Positions 59,101-64,000 of a stretch of 64,000 nt of DNA are shown in pieces. A model generated the notes under the pieces. It saw only the letters and a program-made list of their open reading frames with translations, was not told the DNA's origin and did no database searches. The position numbers and the translations under genes were made by a program. Within the stretch, counting starts at the first letter, position 1. Each line of letters starts with the position of its first letter. Source of the DNA: Phylloscopus collybita (Eukaryota > Chordata > Aves > Passeriformes > Phylloscopidae); contig JAJNNQ010000026.1 of the NCBI GenBank assembly GCA_027886175.1, forward strand, positions 22,400,001 to 22,464,000, read 5' to 3'.

Positions 59101-62083
59101 TATACAGATAAAGGAGAAAGAATTTGCACAACAGAAATTGCTATATAAATGCCTGTTATTAGGTTTGGGATCTGTCTGATATTTGTACTTATGTATATCA
59201 AACCTTAACAGAATTTTTACATAGTAATTTTACAGTTTGATCTTCATGGCAAGCAGGAGATACCTACTACTTAGTAGAAAAACAAAACCCCAAACAAATT
59301 AGGAAAACCCCCTTACTAACAATAAATGCTCATTGCATGACCCCTGTGCCTGAGAACTGCAGAGTGCCAGCAGTGATTTGTTTTGCATGACAAACAGAAA
59401 CAAATACAAGATATTGGAACAAGCCAGGATACTTCCATTGTTTTCAGTGAAAGGAGGCTGGCTCAGCAAGTCTGACCTACTTTGTGCTTCAGCTCTGTAG
59501 CTGCCCTCCTCAAGCCAGTTCTCAGACAGCTAAAAACAGGCAAAAGAAGACCCATCTGAGCAAGGGAACAAGGAAATAGCCTGGGAATTTGAGTGCAGAA
59601 AAGAAGACCTGACTTAGCCCTGCTGTTTTACTCTGCTGAACTGGTTTTGTATCTCAGCAGCTAATTATATATATGTATTGGAACACTGATCTTTCTTCAG
59701 TTAATTATGGAGAAAAATGAGTGGCATTTAAACAGTCTTTAAACCACTGGTCAGGCCCAGAGGGTGGTGATCAATGGAATGAAGTCTAGTTGGAGGCAGG
59801 CTAGTAACAAGGGAGCTATCCAAGGGGTCAGTTGCAGCTCCAGTCCTGTTTAACCTCTTCATTAATGATCTGGGTGATGGGACAGAGTGCAAAGCCTGAT
59901 GATGACACAAAACTGGGAGGAGTGGCTGATAAAGCATAGGGTCATGCTACCTCCCAAAGGGAACTGGCAGGACCCTCATGAACTTCAGCAAAGGGAAGTG
60001 GAAAGTCCTGTTCCTGGGGAAGAACAGCCCCAGGTGCCATGATGGGCTGGGGGCCAACCATCTGGAAAGACACAAAGTTGAACAAAAGGCTGATGGTATT
60101 CTGGGCTGCAATAGGAGCAGTGTTGTCAGCAGGTTCAGGGAGGTGATGCTGCCCCTCTGCTCAGCACTGGTGGGGCTACAACTGGAGTGCTGTGTTCAGG
60201 CCAGGGCTCCCCAGTACAAGATAGGTGTGGACATACTGGAATGAATCTGGCGGAGAGCCATGAGGATGATGAAGGAACTGGAGCGTATCTCCTATGAGAA
60301 GAGACTAGGGAGCAGGGCCTGTTCAGCCTGGAGAAGAGAAAGCTCAAAGGGTCTTAGTGATGTCAGTGAATACCTGAGGGGATGGTACAACGAGGACAGA
60401 ACCAGTGTTGCCCTCTAACAGGACCAGCGGCAACAGGCGCATGCTGAAACACCAGAGGTTTCCTCTGAACATCAAGAAACACTTCCTCACTAGGAGGTGA
60501 CCGAGCACTGTCACAGTGCCCAGAGATGCTGTGTGATGCTCATCCTTGGAGATATTTAAAAGCTGTCTGGACATGGTCTGGAGCATCTCTAGGTGGCCGT
60601 GCTTGAGGTCTAGACCAGGTGACCTCCAGAGGAACCTTCCAACCCCATCCATGCTGTGATTTCGTAGCTGTGTATGTTTAGTGGGCAAAAATATTTTTTC
60701 TTCAAAAACAAATGAAGTGAAAGATTATTCAAGGTAAATCAAGACCATGTTTTCTCCTTCTTAATCTATTCTTTTTTCCTGCTAACTGTGACACTGCCCA
60801 GCTGCTCTGCAGTGTTTCATAGCCACCTGCTGAGGAGGCACCTCTAGTGCCACCTGATGCTCTTGGTGAAATGGCATAGGTGAGGGGTGGGTTACCCCTG
60901 CCCCCTCTGAAGCTGATGGGGACAGAGCAAGGGACTCTCCAGCCCAGATTTCAGTACAGGAAAGGAAAAAAAATACTTCAGCTGAGAACTTGAGCTATTT
61001 CCTTATTTCAGATATACTGAGAGCAATACAGAACAAAGTGCTGCATCTGTGATGTTTGGCAGTGGGACCTGTTTGTCAGTGTACCAAGACTGAGAGGGGA
61101 AATGCAAGGTGGAGGGGGTATGGGTGGAGGGATGGCACTGGTTTTTATCCAGAGCCCTAAAAACATTTTCCCAAAATCACTACAAGCACTTGGAAAGAAA
61201 ATTGTTTCTTCCTTACAGCTGCAGTGGGGAAGTTTAAAAGTACTGACTGGTTCTTACTTACCTATCTATTGTATTGGCGGGGAATCCAGTGCCTGATCTC
61301 TCTTGTTCAGCATAGGCTGGTCCATTTTGAGTTGCTCCATACCAAAATGTTTTTGTAGTTACAGTGAAGAATGGAAAAACATTTCTGGCCAGTCAGCTTT
61401 TAAAGGGGAAACTGAGCATCCCAGAAGTTTTGTTTGGAGCACTGCTCCTTTGGCAGGAAAAACAGTGATGGGAGAAATGGGAAGATTTTCCTTAGTGGGG
61501 ATGTCAGTCTGCTTTCCACTCTTGAGATTGGTATCTTGGAGGTATTTCCTGCCGCACGTACCAGTGCGGATATACGCTGGCTCACTGGATGTGTGCTGTG
61601 TTTGATGGCAGCGTGTGTAAGTGAGCGAGCTCCAAGAGCTGAAAAGCTCCTCTGAGATAGTGTACAGCCAGTCCCTTGAGAGTCTATCAGACAGGATACA
61701 AGGAGGAGAGACAGCTGAAAGGGAAAAAGCATTCTGAGCAGAGTAAGGAAAGAAACCCAATTGAAAAAATCTCTCTCCAGTACTATTTCCAGAGCAGAAA
61801 ATTGCTGTGTTAAGAAAACTGTGTTCAGCAGTTAGGAATGGGGGAGGTGAGAACTTCCAGAGAAAGAAGAAAGCACCTATTTTGAGAAATAGTATTAAAA
61901 CCAGTAGCCTTCTATTCTTTTAACTCTGATTTCAAGTGGATGTTTTCAGATACCATTAATCATTGCAGCTCAGTTCAGTCATTTCAATGTAAATACACAT
62001 TTTCAAACTTAATAAGTAAATTGCACCTCTTTCTTCTTTAACAGGGTCCAAAGGAAGCAAGCTCTGTGTCAAGTTGGATGTGA
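16984..62083 (+). CDS. SNX14: SNX14, sorting nexin 14, complete coding region in 29 exons (946 aa)
   Basis: Known role: SNX14 is an ER membrane protein of the SNX-RGS family (SNX13, SNX14, SNX19, SNX25; yeast Mdm1). It works at ER-lipid droplet contacts and in lipid and endolysosomal homeostasis, and its loss in humans causes the recessive ataxia SCAR20. Seen here: 29 exons with GT-AG introns join to 2841 nt in one frame, giving 946 residues, equal to the human protein. Domain order is two membrane segments (about 29-46 and 49-69), a Cys/His cluster (101-112), PXA (about 130-304), RGS (about 336-468), an acidic and serine-rich linker, PX (about 565-690) and the C-terminal nexin domain (about 800-915). 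The start is chosen for its strong Kozak context inside a CpG island and for matching the human N-terminal length. No frameshift or internal stop was found. The span includes introns; each exon is listed separately. Confidence 0.97.
17124..17213 (+). other. SNX14: SNX14 intron 1, only 90 bp
   Basis: This GC-rich mini-intron has donor GTAATC and a pyrimidine-rich stretch before the acceptor TGTAAG. If retained, the frame stops at once, because CCG plus GTAA reads CGG TAA. Confidence 0.9.
17214..17334 (+). CDS. SNX14: SNX14 exon 2 (aa 47-87, second membrane segment)
   Basis: The acceptor TAAG lies before 17214 and donor GTAAAT follows 17334. The exon encodes the second hydrophobic helix (49-69, with [13 protein letters not shown]), then GPDSLLPN and the start of the cytosolic part. 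This is near-identical to human SNX14 and is one of the clearest identifiers of the gene. It lies only 90 bp after exon 1. Confidence 0.96.
17335..18140 (+). other. SNX14: SNX14 intron 2
   Basis: An 806-bp intron of unique-looking AT-rich sequence. I see no repeat or gene in it. Confidence 0.8.
18141..18217 (+). CDS. SNX14: SNX14 exon 3 (aa 88-113, Cys/His cluster)
   Basis: The exon is bounded by TTCTTAG and GTAAAT. It encodes 25 full codons with the pattern H-S-C-x2-C-x4-C-x2-H at residues 99-112 (codons 18174-18215). This matches the human segment between the membrane hairpin and the PXA domain. It is shorter than most gene finders accept as an open reading frame. Confidence 0.94.
18338..18416 (+). 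CDS. SNX14: SNX14 exon 4 (aa 113-139, start of PXA)
   Basis: Bounded by CTACAG and GTAATC. It encodes [12 protein letters not shown] and the Lys/Ser segment leading into the PXA (PX-associated) domain. Reading runs in phase from exon 3 and ends in phase 0. Confidence 0.96.
18805..19105 (+). mobile_element. CR1 LINE 3' fragment
   Basis: The order of segments is that of the avian CR1 3' end: the CCTACAAG-like start, AGATTAGATATTA, GGTGAGGCACTGGAACAG, CCCTGCCCATGGCAGG, GGTTGGAACTAGATGATC, then GGTCCCTTCCAACCC and CCATTCAATG. It is 5' truncated, in the same sense as SNX14, and keeps only the last part of ORF2 and the 3' UTR, with no coding capacity. Confidence 0.93.
19387..19486 (+). repeat. Tandem duplication, 2 x 50 bp
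   Basis: Copy 1 at 19387-19436 and copy 2 at 19437-19486 are directly adjacent, each beginning ATACACAAGCACATATC. By eye they differ at two positions (GTATT/TTATT and CAACT/CAGCT), so about 48 of 50 bases agree. The low divergence suggests a recent event. Confidence 0.95.
25103..25146 (+). CDS. SNX14: SNX14 exon 5 (aa 140-154, PXA)
   Basis: A 44-nt exon bounded by CAACACAG and GTACGA. It encodes [14 protein letters not shown], the PXA helix with the Trp-Tyr-Arg signature shared by SNX13, SNX14, SNX19 and SNX25. It ends in phase 2. Confidence 0.95.
26321..26339 (+). repeat. TA-rich microsatellite
   Basis: Alternating TATATATATA interrupted by one C and continuing ATATATAAT. Short and imperfect. 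Confidence 0.8.
27114..27136 (+). repeat. Poly-T run (23 T)
   Basis: An uninterrupted run of 23 T preceded by TTATTATTATTTTC. It is probably a length-variable homopolymer. Confidence 0.9.
29694..29781 (+). CDS. SNX14: SNX14 exon 6 (aa 154-183, PXA)
   Basis: Bounded by CACTGCAG and GTAAGG. It encodes [18 protein letters not shown] and then [10 protein letters not shown], the central PXA helices. It ends in phase 0. Confidence 0.96.
29985..30120 (+). mobile_element. Old CR1 3' fragment
   Basis: Degraded but in CR1 order: GGAAGTGTTTGGC, GTTGGATATGGCTTTGAGCAACC, TCTAGTGAGAGATGTCCCTG, GGCAGGGGATTGGAA, AAAGGTCCCTT. It is in the SNX14 sense and lacks a clear tail. Confidence 0.85.
30465..30489 (+). 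repeat. Perfect 9-bp arm hairpin with T7 loop
   Basis: AGCACATAC (30465-30473), seven T, GTATGTGCT (30481-30489), inside SNX14 intron 6. Confidence 0.92.
32550..32720 (+). mobile_element. Old CR1 fragment with internal deletion
   Basis: It begins with the CR1 ORF2-type segment GGAGCAGGTTCAACCAGAGG and GGCCACCAAGATGATTGAGG. It then jumps to a 3' end type segment (ACTGTGTTCAACTCAGGAGG, AGCTTGGATACAGCCCTGAGC, CATCCCAAGGTCATTTGTG). It is highly diverged, in the SNX14 sense and without coding capacity. Confidence 0.75.
33356..33440 (+). CDS. SNX14: SNX14 exon 7 (aa 184-212, PXA)
   Basis: Bounded by TTCTTTAG and GTAATG. It encodes [18 protein letters not shown] and then [10 protein letters not shown]. 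It ends in phase 1, and the split Val codon is completed by exon 8. Confidence 0.96.
33441..35685 (+). other. SNX14: SNX14 intron 7
   Basis: A 2.2-kb intron without a recognisable element except an AT-rich, partly TATA-repetitive stretch at about 35330-35420 close to the next exon. Confidence 0.8.
35686..35842 (+). CDS. SNX14: SNX14 exon 8 (aa 212-264, PXA)
   Basis: Bounded by CTTTCAG and GTATAT. It encodes the highly conserved block [20 protein letters not shown] followed by [20 protein letters not shown], the hallmark PXA core of SNX14. It ends in phase 2. Confidence 0.97.
36121..36196 (+). CDS. SNX14: SNX14 exon 9 (aa 264-289, PXA)
   Basis: Bounded by TTTTCAG and GTAAGA. It encodes [20 protein letters not shown] and FLADP, the conserved PXA end block. 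It ends in phase 0. Confidence 0.96.
36197..37048 (+). other. SNX14: SNX14 intron 9
   Basis: An 852-bp AT-rich intron with no visible repeat or gene. Confidence 0.8.
37049..37093 (+). CDS. SNX14: SNX14 exon 10 (aa 290-304, end of PXA)
   Basis: A 45-nt symmetric exon (phase 0 to 0) bounded by CTTGCAG and GTGAGT. It encodes [15 protein letters not shown]. Intron 10 after it is only 85 bp. Confidence 0.95.
37179..37259 (+). CDS. SNX14: SNX14 exon 11 (aa 305-331, PXA-RGS linker)
   Basis: An 81-nt symmetric exon bounded by TCTACAG and GTAAGC. It encodes a short acidic/Thr linker and then [17 protein letters not shown]. It could be skipped without changing the frame; nothing here shows that it is. 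Confidence 0.95.
37404..37518 (+). CDS. SNX14: SNX14 exon 12 (aa 332-370, start of RGS)
   Basis: Bounded by CTACTCAG and GTAAGA. It encodes [20 protein letters not shown] and [17 protein letters not shown], the first helices of the RGS domain. It ends in phase 1. By published work on mammalian SNX14 the RGS domain binds G-alpha-s without clear GAP activity. Confidence 0.96.
37902..38057 (+). CDS. SNX14: SNX14 exon 13 (aa 370-422, RGS)
   Basis: Bounded by CTTCTCAG and GTAAGT. It is symmetric at phase 1 (156 nt). It encodes [20 protein letters not shown] and [20 protein letters not shown], the RGS core. Confidence 0.97.
38341..38465 (+). CDS. SNX14: SNX14 exon 14 (aa 422-463, end of RGS)
   Basis: Bounded by TTAATAG and GTAAGT. 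It encodes [20 protein letters not shown] and [20 protein letters not shown]. It ends in phase 0. Confidence 0.96.
38466..39536 (+). other. SNX14: SNX14 intron 14
   Basis: A 1.1-kb AT-rich intron. No repeat or gene recognised. Confidence 0.8.
39537..39595 (+). CDS. SNX14: SNX14 exon 15 (aa 464-483)
   Basis: A 59-nt exon bounded by GCTACAG and GTAGTA. It encodes [19 protein letters not shown]. It ends in phase 2 and supplies the AG of an Arg codon that can be completed by either exon 16 or exon 17. Confidence 0.94.
39596..43131 (+). other. SNX14: SNX14 intron 15
   Basis: A 3.5-kb intron of unique-looking sequence without a CR1 copy or long simple repeat. I see no gene in it. Confidence 0.75.
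43132..43158 (+). CDS. SNX14: SNX14 exon 16, 27-nt microexon (aa 483-491)
   Basis: Bounded by TTGTTGCAG and GTAAGT (both strong). It encodes SSLSLDDL plus split Arg codons at both ends. The human protein has the closely related SLSLDDF segment at the same place. The exon is phase 2 on both sides, so inclusion or skipping keeps the frame and adds or removes nine residues in the linker between RGS and PX. Confidence 0.92.
43159..46842 (+). other. SNX14: SNX14 intron 16
   Basis: A 3.7-kb intron. It has a 9-bp-arm inverted repeat at 45286-45310, and is otherwise AT-rich sequence without a recognised element. Confidence 0.75.
45286..45310 (+). repeat. Perfect 9-bp arm inverted repeat
   Basis: TCTGAGAAC (45286-45294), spacer TGCACTG, GTTCTCAGA (45302-45310), inside intron 16. 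Confidence 0.9.
46843..46975 (+). CDS. SNX14: SNX14 exon 17 (aa 492-536, linker)
   Basis: Bounded by AATCCTAG and GTGAGT. It encodes [20 protein letters not shown] and [20 protein letters not shown], then EDDF. It is a basic, Ser-rich segment between RGS and PX. In-frame codons continue upstream of the acceptor by chance, so the exon start is set by the splice site and by the phase from exon 16. Confidence 0.95.
46976..47612 (+). other. SNX14: SNX14 intron 17
   Basis: A 637-bp AT-rich intron; nothing recognised. Confidence 0.8.
47613..47814 (+). CDS. SNX14: SNX14 exon 18 (aa 537-604, acidic linker and start of PX)
   Basis: Bounded by CCTTTCAG and GTATGC, and the longest exon at 202 nt. It encodes an acidic patch ([16 protein letters not shown]), a TPNTPRN segment and then the first PX strands ([31 protein letters not shown]). 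It ends in phase 1. Confidence 0.97.
47815..48781 (+). other. SNX14: SNX14 intron 18
   Basis: A 967-bp AT-rich intron ending in a long T-rich tract before exon 19. No gene or repeat family seen. Confidence 0.8.
48782..48865 (+). CDS. SNX14: SNX14 exon 19 (aa 604-632, PX)
   Basis: An 84-nt symmetric exon (phase 1) bounded by a T-rich tract with CTCCAG and by GTATGT. It encodes [20 protein letters not shown] and SKLTEFH. The RRYLEF stretch (615-620) is the position of the basic RRYxxF motif of PX domains. Confidence 0.96.
49002..49102 (+). CDS. SNX14: SNX14 exon 20 (aa 632-665, PX)
   Basis: Bounded by TTTATTAG and GTATCA. It encodes [20 protein letters not shown] and [13 protein letters not shown], the proline-containing loop and following helix of the PX domain. 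It ends in phase 0. Confidence 0.97.
49383..49494 (+). CDS. SNX14: SNX14 exon 21 (aa 666-703, end of PX)
   Basis: Bounded by TCTCAAAG and GTATGT. It encodes [20 protein letters not shown] and [17 protein letters not shown]. It ends in phase 1. The acceptor has a moderate pyrimidine tract. Confidence 0.96.
49495..51218 (+). other. SNX14: SNX14 intron 21
   Basis: A 1.7-kb intron with a short ATTCTGTG-type repeat at about 49542-49558, possibly a bare CR1 tail, and a TTTG microsatellite at 51190-51208 just before exon 22. Confidence 0.75.
51190..51208 (+). repeat. TTTG microsatellite in the exon 22 acceptor region
   Basis: Four and a half to five TTTG units ending ten bases before the exon 22 boundary. 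It supplies most of the pyrimidine-rich tract for that splice site. Confidence 0.9.
51219..51259 (+). CDS. SNX14: SNX14 exon 22 (aa 703-716)
   Basis: A 41-nt exon bounded by AATTGTAG and GTGAGT. It encodes [13 protein letters not shown], a basic segment after the PX domain. It is too small to be seen as an open frame but fits in phase from exon 21 and matches human SNX14. Confidence 0.94.
51436..51555 (+). CDS. SNX14: SNX14 exon 23 (aa 717-756)
   Basis: A 120-nt symmetric exon (phase 0) bounded by TTTTCAG and GTACAG. It encodes [20 protein letters not shown] followed by a proline- and serine-rich stretch ([20 protein letters not shown]). The stretch is a likely flexible, phosphorylatable linker; that role is inference. 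Confidence 0.96.
51761..51784 (+). repeat. Perfect 10-bp arm inverted repeat with 4-nt spacer
   Basis: CTATGCCAGA (51761-51770), TATG, TCTGGCATAG (51775-51784), in intron 23, about 80 bp before the CR1 fragment. Confidence 0.94.
51865..52178 (+). mobile_element. CR1 LINE 3' fragment with intact tail
   Basis: Contains GAAGCCTACAAGAAGGATGG, AGATTAGATATTAGG, GGTGGTGAGGTGCTGGAACA, CCCTGCCCATGGCAGAGGG, GAGGTCCCTTCCAAGCC. It ends with the CR1 tail ATTCTGTGATTCTATG. It is 5' truncated, in the SNX14 sense and not coding. Confidence 0.95.
55345..55400 (-). mobile_element. Short CR1 3' end, antisense
   Basis: TTCATACAATCATACA followed by TTTGTTTAGGTTGGACGAAGG is the reverse complement pattern of the CR1 terminus (tail plus CCAACC segment). 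Only the extreme 3' end is recognisable. Confidence 0.6.
55675..55798 (+). CDS. SNX14: SNX14 exon 24 (aa 757-798)
   Basis: Bounded by TTTTTAG and GTAAGA. It encodes [20 protein letters not shown] and [20 protein letters not shown]. It ends in phase 1. Confidence 0.96.
55799..56328 (+). other. SNX14: SNX14 intron 24
   Basis: A 530-bp AT-rich intron; nothing recognised beyond a T/CT-rich run near 56226. Confidence 0.75.
56329..56493 (+). CDS. SNX14: SNX14 exon 25 (aa 798-853, start of nexin C-terminal domain)
   Basis: A 165-nt symmetric exon (phase 1) bounded by TTTGCAG and GTCAGT. It encodes [40 protein letters not shown] and [13 protein letters not shown], the first helices of the C-terminal nexin domain, which in Mdm1-family proteins is tied to the lipid/PXA module. 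Confidence 0.97.
56494..57549 (+). other. SNX14: SNX14 intron 25
   Basis: A 1.06-kb AT-rich intron with no recognised element. Confidence 0.8.
57550..57645 (+). CDS. SNX14: SNX14 exon 26 (aa 853-885), weak donor
   Basis: The acceptor is TGCTGCAG. It encodes [20 protein letters not shown] and [12 protein letters not shown]. The donor that keeps the frame with exon 27 is CCAG/GTTCTG, which is poor at positions +3 to +5. The next GT sites downstream (57650, 57668) would break the frame, so I keep 57645 as the end. Confidence 0.9.
57646..58347 (+). other. SNX14: SNX14 intron 26
   Basis: A 702-bp AT-rich intron that starts with the unusual GTTCTG and ends in GATCTAG. No repeat recognised. Confidence 0.75.
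58348..58439 (+). CDS. SNX14: SNX14 exon 27 (aa 885-915, nexin C domain)
   Basis: Bounded by GATCTAG and GTAACT. It encodes [20 protein letters not shown] and [10 protein letters not shown], a strongly conserved end block of SNX-RGS proteins. It ends in phase 0. Confidence 0.96.
58597..58653 (+). CDS. SNX14: SNX14 exon 28 (aa 916-934)
   Basis: A 57-nt exon bounded by TTTTAG and GTATGT. It encodes [19 protein letters not shown], the last helix of the nexin domain. Phase 0 on both sides. Confidence 0.95.
58654..62044 (+). other. SNX14: SNX14 intron 28
   Basis: A 3.4-kb last intron holding the longest CR1 copy of the window (59748-60662). The remainder is unique-looking and has higher GC around 60800-61700, with no gene I can support. 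Confidence 0.8.
59748..60662 (+). mobile_element. CR1 LINE, about 0.9 kb with reverse transcriptase remnant
   Basis: Begins in the reverse transcriptase region (AGGGTGGTGATCAATGG, CTTCATTAATGATCTGGGTG, GATGACACAAAACTGGGAGG) and runs through GGGCTCCCCAGTACAAGA, CTGTTCAGCCTGGAGAAGAG and GAACATCAAGAAACACTTCC. It ends at CCAGAGGAACCTTCCAACCC and CCATGCTGTGATTT. Internal deletions and stops leave no usable frame, so it is a dead 5'-truncated copy in the SNX14 sense. Confidence 0.96.
62045..62083 (+). CDS. SNX14: SNX14 exon 29, terminal coding (aa 935-946 and stop)
   Basis: The acceptor is TTTAACAG. It encodes [12 protein letters not shown] and TGA at 62081-62083, matching the human C-terminus ending in SWM. 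Thirteen codons including the stop, identified by phase and C-terminal similarity. Confidence 0.94.
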   Translation, partial: GPKEASSVSSWM

Positions 62084-62201
62084 GTGGACACCCAGGAGGA
62101 TCTGCTGTGCACTGTTGTAATGGAAATGTGACGTTTTAACATTGCTTTGTATATTTTGTTGTAAATAACTTAAAATCTAAAAGTTCAAAAATAACTTATG
62201 C

Positions 62202-62207
62202 AATAAA
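62202..62207 (+). terminator. SNX14: Poly(A) signal, SNX14 proximal
   Basis: Canonical AATAAA 119 bases after the stop codon. Confidence 0.8.
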
Positions 62208-62237
62208 GACATTAAAATTTAATACCAATTGCAAGTA

Positions 62238-62243
62238 AATAAA
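62238..62243 (+). terminator. SNX14: Poly(A) signal, SNX14 distal
   Basis: A second canonical AATAAA, followed by TCTGTTCTTTTTATT as a U/GU-rich downstream element. Confidence 0.65.
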
Positions 62244-62260
62244 ATATCTGTTCTTTTTAT

Positions 62261-63511
62261 TTAAAATTTGTTTTAGCTGTTACCAGTAAAAGTCTAGTTA
62301 ATTTCACCAAAATCTCTCAGTGTATGAAATTACAGGATGACATCAAAAAAGACAGCTGGGCGATCAGCCAACTAACGCTTTGCTAAGAGAGCAATTACAG
62401 GGTGTTTTCCTGAAAGGATATGTAGAAATACTGCTTGGAAGAAGTTGTAGAATGTTCCCATTAAATTATTTTAAAATATCTTAACAAATCCTTTTTTTTT
62501 TTTTTTTTAACAACAGAAGTATATGACTGAATCTATTGCATACAAATAATCTCAGAACTGTCTTCAGCCTTCATGTTTCTGTGACCATGGAAAATCACAT
62601 TTGTAATTTAGTCTTTTTAATACCTGATCTTAAAAACTAAAGCCCTCTTACAATAATAATGGATATGAAAAGTAGTTTTGACTTAGCCATTATTTCTCTG
62701 CAGTTTCTTACGTGGCTTTTTGTGGTTTTCTTCTGACATCCTCTTTACAGGCTTAAGAAAGAGGATGCGAGTCTGTTCACAGCATTTTATAAAAATTCAT
62801 ACATATAAAAATGTGTGGAAGATTTTTTCTGTAAATCTGAATTTGTTGGCACAGCCTTTATAAAAGAGATTTTCAAAAAGACTTCTATGCGTGGATTTTT
62901 AGCAAGTTTTACTTGCAGAACAATACAGCAGTGCTTAATAGGCATTCCTCAATTTTTTGTTTCAAACACCCATTTTCTCCTTTTTTACAAACAAACCAGT
63001 CTACTGCAGCATTGCTGTTCTTTGTCAATATAATTTGTCTGTATTACTGTTGCAAACCTTTCCTTTCTGTTTGTCAAAGGAAGGTAAAAGTGTTATTTCT
63101 CTCCTTTCTGGCTCTGCCAAAGCAGTTGTTGCAACTCCCAAAATTGGTGTGCCAGGTACAGCTCTGTCCATCAGTGCCCTCTGTGTTACTGGTCTGATAT
63201 TGATAGGGGGGAAAGACCAGTCTGTAAACTGACAACTTAGGGAGCAGTAGTGACAAATCATCAATGCCAGGGCATAACTCACAGTGTGTCAAGGTCAGTT
63301 GTTGTTTGTCTCCCTGTTCTACCACCCCTTTCCTAATGCAGCTGTGTAGTCCAGAGCCTTTCAGGCACAGCACTTGAATGGAGTCTTTAAATTTCAACAT
63401 ACTGAATGTTTATTTTAATGCCCCTTCTCCTTGAAATCTACAGGTGCAGTGAATGGAATAGCTTCAGTGTTCAAAAAGAGTGTAGTGAGCTTTCCAGGAA
63501 AATATAGCAGG
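62261..63511. other. Gap between convergent 3' ends
   Basis: About 1.25 kb of AT-rich sequence with a T17 run at 62492-62508. Short open frames near 62900-63400 on both strands overlap each other and show no recognisable domain. A second - strand AATAAA lies at 63409-63414 and could extend the neighbouring transcript. Confidence 0.5.
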
Positions 63512-64000
63512 TTTATTCAAAACACTTACAGTCAGTTTAAAACAGCATTAAACAAGCCAAACATGTTGATGTCAAAATTCCCAGTAATCTTAGAAAAATA
63601 ATGATTTTTTTGCCCTAATTTATAAGCAATCATTTCTTGATAAAGCATCAGCAATGTACATTTAGCATTTAATCTGATTTCATACTCATTAGCCTGTCTC
63701 TTACAACTATTTTTTTAAACACAGCCTTCCCAGAGAAGAGGTATAATCACAGTTACCTTAAAGTCAGGTTATGTTGTAAAACACCCCATTACCTGACTGT
63801 TTCCAAAGAATGCCAGAAGTGCTGCAGGAGTCAGTGCCTGTTACCTGATGTTTTCTTGGAATGTTGCTAATACAGAGTAACAGGCAGCAGTCCTGTTCTT
63901 TGGAAGAGGTATAAAATTGAGCATATTTTTATGAAGTATAGTCACAGATTGTGTTCTCACTCTAGATACAGTCCCCAAACTGGTCATATTAAAGAGTGAA
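63500..64000 (-). other. Probable 3' UTR end of a convergent gene, likely NT5E
   Basis: Read on the - strand, this is AT-rich, UTR-like sequence ending in AATAAA at 63517-63512. In human the gene convergent with SNX14 at this end is NT5E (CD73, GPI-anchored 5'-nucleotidase). The identity comes from gene order only: no NT5E codon is recognisable and the stop codon would lie beyond the window. Confidence 0.42.
63512..63517 (-). terminator. Poly(A) signal of the convergent gene
   Basis: TTTATT on the + strand, which is AATAAA on the - strand, in the context TTTTGAATAAACCTGC. Confidence 0.45.

Larger units (their letters stand above)
62084..62260 (+). other. SNX14: SNX14 3' UTR (short)
   Basis: AT-rich sequence after the stop with two AATAAA signals, at 62202-62207 and 62238-62243, and U-rich sequence downstream. 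The cleavage sites are expected at about 62220-62230 and 62258, giving a 3' UTR of roughly 140-175 nt. Confidence 0.8.

Noticed and set aside
59978..60688. Open frames of 70-114 codons on both strands in intron 28
   Set aside because: They lie in a dead CR1 copy; the sense frame is a broken reverse transcriptase remnant.
62913..63400. Overlapping 85-108 codon open frames on both strands near the window end, considered as an NT5E exon or a new small gene
   Set aside because: No nucleotidase or GPI-signal features are recognisable, the frames overlap each other, and there are no convincing splice sites. More likely intergenic or UTR sequence.
1..64000. A novel defence, CRISPR or selfish system
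   Set aside because: I saw no array, operon or phage-like gene. All large-scale structure fits one ordinary vertebrate gene with flanking UTRs and retroelement debris.

Overview
This is a vertebrate nuclear window, almost certainly from a bird. The evidence is an AT-rich, CpG-poor background with one sharp CpG island, long introns with GT-AG boundaries, and several 5'-truncated CR1 LINE fragments. Two of these fragments keep recognisable traces of the avian CR1 3' end with its ATTCTRTG-like tail. The species cannot be named from the sequence alone. I see no prokaryotic, viral, CRISPR or selfish-operon content.

The window is built around one complete gene. SNX14 (sorting nexin 14, an ER-anchored SNX-RGS protein) lies on the + strand from its start codon at 16984 to its stop at 62083. 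I placed all 29 coding exons by joining translated segments across GT-AG boundaries. The phases add up without a break to 2841 nt, which encodes 946 residues, the length known for human SNX14. The order is two N-terminal membrane segments, a Cys/His cluster, the PXA domain, the RGS domain, a low-complexity linker with a 27-nt microexon, the PX domain and the C-terminal nexin domain. The 3' UTR is short, about 140-175 nt, with two AATAAA signals.

Layout: 1 to about 1.2 kb is probably the 3' UTR end of the upstream gene on the same strand. SYNCRIP is inferred from human gene order, because no coding sequence of it is present. From 1.2 to about 15.8 kb is intergenic DNA with no supportable gene but several perfect hairpins. 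From 15.8 to 17.2 kb is the promoter shore and CpG island, which holds exons 1 and 2 separated by a 90-bp intron. From 17.2 to 62.1 kb is the SNX14 body, whose introns hold five + strand CR1 pieces, one short - strand CR1 end, a 50-bp tandem duplication and simple repeats. From 62.3 to 64 kb is the gap and the probable 3' end of a convergent - strand gene (NT5E inferred from human gene order).

I found no credible undescribed multi-gene system. The points most worth a second look are the Cys/His cluster behind the SNX14 membrane hairpin, the in-frame microexon, the weak exon 26 donor, the TTTG tract beside the exon 22 acceptor, and several perfect hairpins in intergenic and intronic DNA.
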